Shown one piece after another: positions 6,034-10,500 of a stretch of 10,500 nucleotides of DNA. The position numbers and the translations under genes are program-made. Within the stretch, counting starts at the first letter, position 1, and each line of letters starts with the position of its first letter. Origin of the DNA: Deltaproteobacteria bacterium (lineage in GTDB: Bacteria; Desulfobacterota; Syntrophia; Syntrophales; UBA2210); NCBI GenBank assembly GCA_011056825.1, contig DSBH01000204.1, forward strand, positions 1 through 10,500, read 5' to 3'. The notes below the pieces were generated by a model. It was not told the origin of the DNA and searched no databases. It saw only the letters and a list, made by a program, of their open reading frames with translations.

Positions 6034-6861
6034 TCAGACACGTTCCGCCAGCGCAGCGAATTCTTCCGGCGTCAGTGTTTCCCCCCGACGGTTCTGGTCG
6101 ATGCCGAGTTCCTCCAGGAGGGCGATGACACGCTGCCGATCGACAGTAATGAAGGGATTGTCGCACAGGCTATTGATCAGCGTCTTTCTCCTCTTGGCGA
6201 ACGCGGCCCTCACGAGATTCTGAAATTTTTCATGGTCTCTGACAGGATACAGCGGCTGGTCACGCGTCACGAGTTTCAGCACCAGGGAATCAACGTTCGG
6301 CCTCGGAAAGAAGCTGCCTCTCGACACGGACATGACCCGAAACGCATCCAGGTACATCGCGGTGAGTACCGAAAGCGTCCCGTACCGGCGATCTCCCGGT
6401 CCAGCGACGATCCGTTCTGCAAGTTCCCGCTGGAACATGAGAACGGATGAGTACACGTACTCTCTGAACCGGATCAACCGCACCAATATCTGAGAGGATA
6501 TGTTGTAGGGAACGTTACCGGCGACCTTGATTTTACGTCCCCCATCAACAGCCGTGGAAAAATCGTATTCCAGAACATCCCTGTGCAGGATTTCGACGTT
6601 CGCTCTTCCTTCCAGCTCCGCCTCCAGTATCGGAAGAAGTCTCCGGTCGATTTCAAGAGCCGTCACCCTGGCGGCCCGGTCAGCAAGGAGTGCCGTCATA
6701 ATACCGAGACCCGCCCCGATTTCGATCACCGTTTCTTCGCAGCCTATTTCAAGGCTTTCCACGATCCGCTCGATTACGCCGCGGTCCACGAGGAACGACT
6801 GGCCGTACCGCTTAAGCGGACGCAAATCGTAACGATCGAGAATTTTCCGTGGTGTCGTCAT
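6034..6861 (-). CDS. ksgA: 16S rRNA dimethyladenosine transferase KsgA/RsmA
   Basis: A 275-residue SAM-dependent methyltransferase that dimethylates the two adjacent adenosines in the 3'-terminal hairpin of 16S rRNA (A1518 and A1519 in E. coli) during late 30S assembly. KRYGQSFLVD (17-26) is the family N-terminal signature, VIEIGAGLG (45-53) is SAM motif I, an acidic LEID follows at 69-72, and NVPYNISS (116-123) is the catalytic motif IV, with Val where Leu is common. The C-terminal domain carries AFAKRRKTLINSL, also typical. Length is normal. It follows tsaD by 59 nt on the same strand and is probably transcribed with it. The ribosome site before the ATG is weak (TGGAATGG). No intrinsic terminator is obvious after the stop, except the one in the panC leader. 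Confidence 0.96.
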   Translation of the reverse strand: MTTPRKILDRYDLRPLKRYGQSFLVDRGVIERIVESLEIGCEETVIEIGAGLGIMTALLADRAARVTALEIDRRLLPILEAELEGRANVEILHRDVLEYDFSTAVDGGRKIKVAGNVPYNISSQILVRLIRFREYVYSSVLMFQRELAERIVAGPGDRRYGTLSVLTAMYLDAFRVMSVSRGSFFPRPNVDSLVLKLVTRDQPLYPVRDHEKFQNLVRAAFAKRRKTLINSLCDNPFITVDRQRVIALLEELGIDQNRRGETLTPEEFAALAERV

Positions 6862-6920
6862 CGGCCATTCCAGTCACACGACCGCCCGGTCTGAATCACG
6901 GTCTTACGCTGTCCCCGGGG

Positions 6921-7925
6921 TCAGTCCATTCCCACAGGCCACCGGGACAGGGCGTTCAGGTCGAAAGAATGAACGATGCCTTTTTCAAGAAGCCTTGTCC
7001 CGTAGGCAGCGATCATCGCGGCGTTATCGGTGCACAGCGCCGGGGACGGAATATACAGGTCCAATCCGTCTGCTTCGCATGCCTCTCTGAAACACTGGCG
7101 CAGACGGCGGTTGGCCGCAACGCCTCCGGCCACGACGACCGCCCCGCCGGGACAGTCACCGGCCGCCCTGATCGTTTTTTCCACCAGGACGTCGATAATA
7201 GCCTGTTGAAAAGAAGCAACCACATGGGGTATGTCGTCTTGCGTCGGCGGTTCTCCACACTGTTTCAGATAAGAAAGAAGGGCGGTTTTCAGACCGCTGA
7301 AACTGAAATCGGGACTGTTTTTCATGGGTCTCGGAAAACGAATGCGTTCGGCGTCACCCTGTTCGGCAAGCCTGTCGATGATCACACCACCGGGATACCC
7401 CAGGCCGAGCATCTTGGCCGCTTTGTCGAAAGCTTCCCCCGCGGCGTCATCACGGGTCTGCCCTAGGAGCCGCATGCGGTCGAAATCCTCCACAGTGTAA
7501 ATATTGGTATGCCCTCCCGACACAACGAGCGCCGTAAAGGGGAAAGGAGGCACCTTTTCTTCCAGGAATATCGCGGCAATATGTCCCGCGATATGATTGA
7601 CGCCGACGAATGGAATTTCACGGGCGAACGCGATCGCTTTCGCCGCGGACAGCCCGACCAGAACCGAACCGATGAGTCCGGGACCCCTCGTCGCGGCCAC
7701 GCCTTCTATGTCGTCGAGACTGACTCCCGCTTCCTCGAGGGAACGATCTATAACAGGAAGAATCGCCTCCATGTGTTTTCGCGAGGCGATTTCCGGCACG
7801 ACGCCTCCATACAGGGCGTGAAGATCGACCTGGGACGCCACCACGTTTGAAAGTATCCGTCTTCCGTCCGAGACGACGGCTGCGGCCGTTTCGTCGCAGG
7901 AAGACTCGATTCCCAGTACCAGCAT
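6921..7925 (-). CDS. tsaD: tRNA N6-threonylcarbamoyladenosine synthase subunit TsaD
   Basis: A 334-residue Kae1/Qri7-family protein (formerly Gcp) with ASKHA fold. It transfers the threonylcarbamoyl group from TC-AMP to A37 of ANN-decoding tRNAs, acting with TsaB, TsaE and TsaC; those genes are not in this window. It begins with GIESSCDET (5-13). GGVVPEIASRKH (40-51) is conserved, the metal-binding HIAGH places H111 and H115, SGGHTN is at 136-141, and CTDNAAM places D300 as the third metal ligand. All key residues and the length match the family. The ATG at 7923-7925 is preceded by a GGTGAAAGAG purine run. The promoter region is shared with the divergent nadB. ksgA follows downstream. Confidence 0.97.
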   Translation of the reverse strand: MLVLGIESSCDETAAAVVSDGRRILSNVVASQVDLHALYGGVVPEIASRKHMEAILPVIDRSLEEAGVSLDDIEGVAATRGPGLIGSVLVGLSAAKAIAFAREIPFVGVNHIAGHIAAIFLEEKVPPFPFTALVVSGGHTNIYTVEDFDRMRLLGQTRDDAAGEAFDKAAKMLGLGYPGGVIIDRLAEQGDAERIRFPRPMKNSPDFSFSGLKTALLSYLKQCGEPPTQDDIPHVVASFQQAIIDVLVEKTIRAAGDCPGGAVVVAGGVAANRRLRQCFREACEADGLDLYIPSPALCTDNAAMIAAYGTRLLEKGIVHSFDLNALSRWPVGMD

Positions 7926-7986
7926 GTATTTTCTCTTTCACCCCCGCGCGGGTAACCTGATTTTTACTCCACAAAGCGCGCCGAAA

Positions 7987-8015
7987 GGTATATAAGAAAG
8001 AAGTTGCTTTGTAAA
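7987..8015 (-). promoter_or_regulatory. Possible promoter for tsaD-ksgA
   Basis: On the minus strand, TTTACA (8010-8015) is followed after 17 nt by TATACC (7987-7992). It lies in the 116-nt gap between divergent tsaD and nadB, about 60 nt from the tsaD start. The same TATATA core (7989-7994) could serve nadB on the plus strand, but no good -35 box was found there. Confidence 0.45.
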
Positions 8016-8041
8016 CATCATTTACCGGGAACTGGGTTGTA

Positions 8042-9676
8042 ATGGAGATTCAAACCGACTTTCTGATTCTCGGCAGCGGCATCGCCGGACTCGGGTTCGC
8101 CATCAAGGCGGCTCGCCTGGGAACCGTGGCCGTCATAACAAAAAAAGAAACCATCGAATCCAATACGAACTACGCCCAGGGCGGTATCGCGTCGGTGACC
8201 GACGAAGCCGACAGCTTCGAGGCTCATGTACGCGATACGCTTGAAGCTGGGGCGGGCCTGTGTCGTGAAGACGTCGTCCGTTTCGTCGTTTCCGAAGGCC
8301 CCGAACGCATCAGGGAGCTGATTGACTGGGGAGTGCATTTTACCAGGGCGACATCTTCCAAGGCAACCCAGGACTATGACCTCGGGCGCGAAGGAGGGCA
8401 TACCTATCGTCGGGTGCTTCACGCCGATGATTTTACCGGCCGCGAAATAGAACGGGCGCTTGTGACCAGGACCGGGGCCGAAAGTAATATCACCATTTAT
8501 GAAAACCATTTCGCCGTCAATCTTATCACCCGTTCGAAAATTACCGGCGATAAACGATCACCCGATCGGTGTCTCGGCGCTTATGTCTACGACGTGGACA
8601 GGGACGTTATTAATACATTCAGGGCCCGCTTTGTTCTACTGGCCACGGGGGGATCGGGAAAAGTCTACCGCATCACCACCAATCCCGATATCGCCACCGG
8701 CGACGGCCTGGCAATGGCGTTCAGGGCCGGCGCCCTGATAGCCAACATGGAATTTATTCAGTTTCATCCAACCTGTCTCTTTCATCCCGAAGCAAAATCT
8801 TTTCTTATCAGCGAGGCAGTCCGGGGAGAAGGAGGGGTCCTGAAGCTTAAAAACGGTTCAACCTTCATGGAGCGGTACCATCCGTCGGAAAGTCTCGCTC
8901 CCCGGGACGTGGTGGCAAAGGCAATTGACCGGGAAATAAAAAAGAGCGGCGATGAATGTGTTTATCTCGATATCCGTCACCGGGGAAAGGAGTTTTTGAC
9001 CGGACGTTTCCCCCACATTTACCAGCGCTGTCTTGACTTCGGCATCGACATGGCCCGCGATTTCATTCCCGTCGCTCCGGCAGCCCATTACCAGTGCGGC
9101 GGCGTGGTCGTGAACGGCCAGGGCGAAACGAGCATCGACCGTCTGTATGCCTGCGGCGAAGTCTCCTGCACGGGGCTGCATGGAGCAAACCGCCTGGCAA
9201 GCAACTCGCTCCTGGAAGCGATTGTTTTCACTAATCGCATTTATGAAAAAATCGCCGGACAGTTCAATGATAAAAGCGACGAAGCACTCGTCATACCGCC
9301 GTGGGACCCGAAGGGCGCGACGGAAAGCGATGAATCCATCGTGATCTCAAATAATTGGGACGAAATCCGCATGTGCATGTCGAACTACGTGGGCATTGTC
9401 CGGTCGAACAAGCGGCTCGACCGCGCTAAACGAAGAATCGATATAATTTCCCAGGAAATTAACGAATATTACTGGAATTTCAAGATTACTCCCGAGCTTC
9501 TCGAGTTACGCAATATCGACACCGTGGCCAGGCTTATCATTTCCTGTTCGCGGCTTCGAAAAGAAAGCAGGGGGCTTCACTTCAATATCGATTATCCCGA
9601 CCGTGACGATAAAAACTGGCACCGCGACACCGTTGTGAGTAAATCGATTTTACGTGAAATGAACTGCGTACCATGA
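8042..9676 (+). CDS. nadB: L-aspartate oxidase NadB
   Basis: A 544-residue FAD enzyme that oxidises L-aspartate to iminoaspartate, the first step of de novo NAD synthesis, with oxygen or fumarate as electron acceptor. The FAD-binding GSGIAG (11-16), NYAQGGIAS (43-51), EGGHTYRRVLHADDFTG (117-133), QFHPT (240-244), RGEGG (261-265), PRDVV (287-291), HYQCGGV (349-355) and LHGANRLASNSLLEA (379-393) are all typical of the succinate dehydrogenase/fumarate reductase flavoprotein family, and together with the length and N-terminus point to NadB rather than SdhA or FrdA. A helical C-terminal domain covers about 430-525. The ATG follows GGGAACTGGG, a modest ribosome site. nadA and nadC are not adjacent. 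It is transcribed divergently from tsaD, and no clear terminator follows it before gcvT. Confidence 0.95.
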   Translation: MEIQTDFLILGSGIAGLGFAIKAARLGTVAVITKKETIESNTNYAQGGIASVTDEADSFEAHVRDTLEAGAGLCREDVVRFVVSEGPERIRELIDWGVHFTRATSSKATQDYDLGREGGHTYRRVLHADDFTGREIERALVTRTGAESNITIYENHFAVNLITRSKITGDKRSPDRCLGAYVYDVDRDVINTFRARFVLLATGGSGKVYRITTNPDIATGDGLAMAFRAGALIANMEFIQFHPTCLFHPEAKSFLISEAVRGEGGVLKLKNGSTFMERYHPSESLAPRDVVAKAIDREIKKSGDECVYLDIRHRGKEFLTGRFPHIYQRCLDFGIDMARDFIPVAPAAHYQCGGVVVNGQGETSIDRLYACGEVSCTGLHGANRLASNSLLEAIVFTNRIYEKIAGQFNDKSDEALVIPPWDPKGATESDESIVISNNWDEIRMCMSNYVGIVRSNKRLDRAKRRIDIISQEINEYYWNFKITPELLELRNIDTVARLIISCSRLRKESRGLHFNIDYPDRDDKNWHRDTVVSKSILREMNCVP

Positions 9677-9733
9677 CAGGATTCCGCACGGCAGACGTTC
9701 CCGAAAGCCCCGCACAAAAAATCGAAAAAACCA

Positions 9734-9762
9734 TTGACAGTCTTTCCTTTACAACATAGATA
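9734..9762 (+). promoter_or_regulatory. Promoter of gcvT
   Basis: A perfect TTGACA (9734-9739), a 17-nt spacer and TAGATA (9757-9762). Two A-runs (AAAAAATCGAAAAAA) lie just upstream of the -35 and resemble an UP element. The start codon is about 35 nt downstream of the -10, leaving no room for a glycine riboswitch. Confidence 0.55.
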
Positions 9763-9796
9763 AGAGACACACTTTTATCACTCGAGCGTAGTAATA

Positions 9797-10500
9797 ATGA
9801 GCAAGACAACGCCTTTGCACGGGCTTCACGTCGCCCTGAAAGCCCAGATGGCCGATTTCGGCGGTTATGACATGCCGCTCTGGTATCCGGCTGGAACAAG
9901 AACGGAACACCTTGCCGTTCTCACCGGCGCGGGCCTTTTTGATACCAGCCACATGGCCGTTGTCATGATAACGGGCGCCGGCGCCCGCGAACTTCTGCAA
10001 CATTGCTTCACCAAGAATCTTGATCGGTGTGTCGGGAAAAAACTTCTCCCCCTGTCGCCGAACCGTTGCGCTTACGGTGCCTTTCTCGACAAAGCCGGCT
10101 CGGTCCTGGATGACGCCATCGTCAGTATGATCAACGAGACAACATACATGACGGTAGTCAATGCGGGCATGGGAAACACCATTACCAGGCACCTTGCCGA
10201 CGAGGCGCGAGCGGCGTCACGTGCCGCTGATATTCATGACTTCACGGACCGGGTGGGCAAAATCGACCTGCAGGGACCGCGCTCGGCGGACATTCTGGCC
10301 TCCGTTCTTGCGAATCCGGCTATTCTTCAAGAACCCATGTCTTTTTTCAGTTTCAGGGGACATTTCGACGGGCACGCGCCCGAAGCCGATCAGGTCCGAC
10401 TGGTGAACGGCGCCCCGGTTCTCCTGTCACGGACAGGCTACACCGGCGAATTCGGGTTCGAACTGTATATGGATCCATCGCGTCTCGGTGATTCCTGGGA
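9797..10500 (+). CDS. gcvT: Aminomethyltransferase, glycine cleavage T-protein (5' part)
   Basis: An open frame from the ATG at 9797 to the window end gives the first 234 residues; the family is about 360. The N-terminus TPLHGLHVALKAQMADFGGYDMPLWY and the following EHLAV...GLFDTSHM are the GcvT signature. LDDAIVS holds the expected catalytic Asp, and LQGPRS and SRTGYTGEFGFELY are conserved folate-domain motifs. VVNAGMG replaces the more usual VVNASN, a mild divergence. The enzyme moves the methylene group from aminomethyl-lipoyl H-protein to tetrahydrofolate, releasing ammonia. It has its own promoter but no strong ribosome site. Partner genes (gcvH, gcvP) may lie beyond the window. A GcvT-like paralogue of other function cannot be excluded without the C-terminal half. 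Confidence 0.88.
   Translation, partial: MSKTTPLHGLHVALKAQMADFGGYDMPLWYPAGTRTEHLAVLTGAGLFDTSHMAVVMITGAGARELLQHCFTKNLDRCVGKKLLPLSPNRCAYGAFLDKAGSVLDDAIVSMINETTYMTVVNAGMGNTITRHLADEARAASRAADIHDFTDRVGKIDLQGPRSADILASVLANPAILQEPMSFFSFRGHFDGHAPEADQVRLVNGAPVLLSRTGYTGEFGFELYMDPSRLGDSW

Noticed and set aside
6862..6920. Imperfect GACCG/CGGTC hairpin between tsaD and ksgA
   Set aside because: Short 5-bp stem with a long loop and no T-tract; probably chance in a GC-rich spacer.
9677..9733. Terminator after nadB
   Set aside because: The segment has short C-rich and A-rich runs but no stable stem followed by a T-tract on the plus strand.

Overview
The window reads as a stretch of ordinary bacterial core chromosome from a Gram-negative organism. 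The lptF/lptG genes indicate an LPS outer membrane. The gene types (a DUF502 membrane protein, a short archaeal-type AhcY, aspartate-oxidase NadB, a stand-alone panCD operon) would fit a deltaproteobacterium (Desulfobacterota), but that placement is inference. Base composition looks moderate (a little above 50 % GC by eye). No mobile element, CRISPR array, tRNA or rRNA was seen.

Layout, left to right. (1) Plus strand, 1-1294: the 3' end of lptF and a complete lptG, two membrane subunits of the LPS export transporter. (2) A hairpin at 1289-1326 separates lptG from the convergent genes that follow. (3) Minus strand, read from 4388 down to 1321: DUF502 membrane protein, metK, ahcY. DUF502 and metK overlap by 17 nt and metK and ahcY are 1 nt apart, so this is a compact operon. 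It makes S-adenosylmethionine and clears S-adenosylhomocysteine. (4) Minus strand, read from about 5918 down to 4472: a panCD operon for pantothenate, with a consensus-like promoter, a roughly 100-nt leader ending in an intrinsic terminator just before panC, and a second terminator after panD. (5) Minus strand, read from about 8015 down to 6034: tsaD (tRNA t6A synthesis) and ksgA (16S rRNA dimethylation), both serving translation. (6) Plus strand, from 8042: nadB (first step of NAD synthesis from aspartate), then a separate promoter and the 5' part of gcvT (glycine cleavage T-protein), cut by the window end.

Pathway links: PanD supplies beta-alanine from aspartate and PanC joins it to pantoate, while NadB also draws on aspartate. 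MetK makes SAM, which KsgA and other methyltransferases turn to SAH, and AhcY removes the SAH. GcvT feeds one-carbon units to folate, which supports methionine regeneration.

Two observations deserve most attention. The first is the panC leader: an upstream 8-nt element can pair perfectly with a segment covering most of the 5' arm of the terminator, which is the layout of a transcription attenuator or riboswitch. The second is the MetK, which is clearly divergent: it keeps most catalytic residues but has Ile in place of the Lys of the GHPDK motif and has lost other family motifs. No wholly new multi-gene system was identified.
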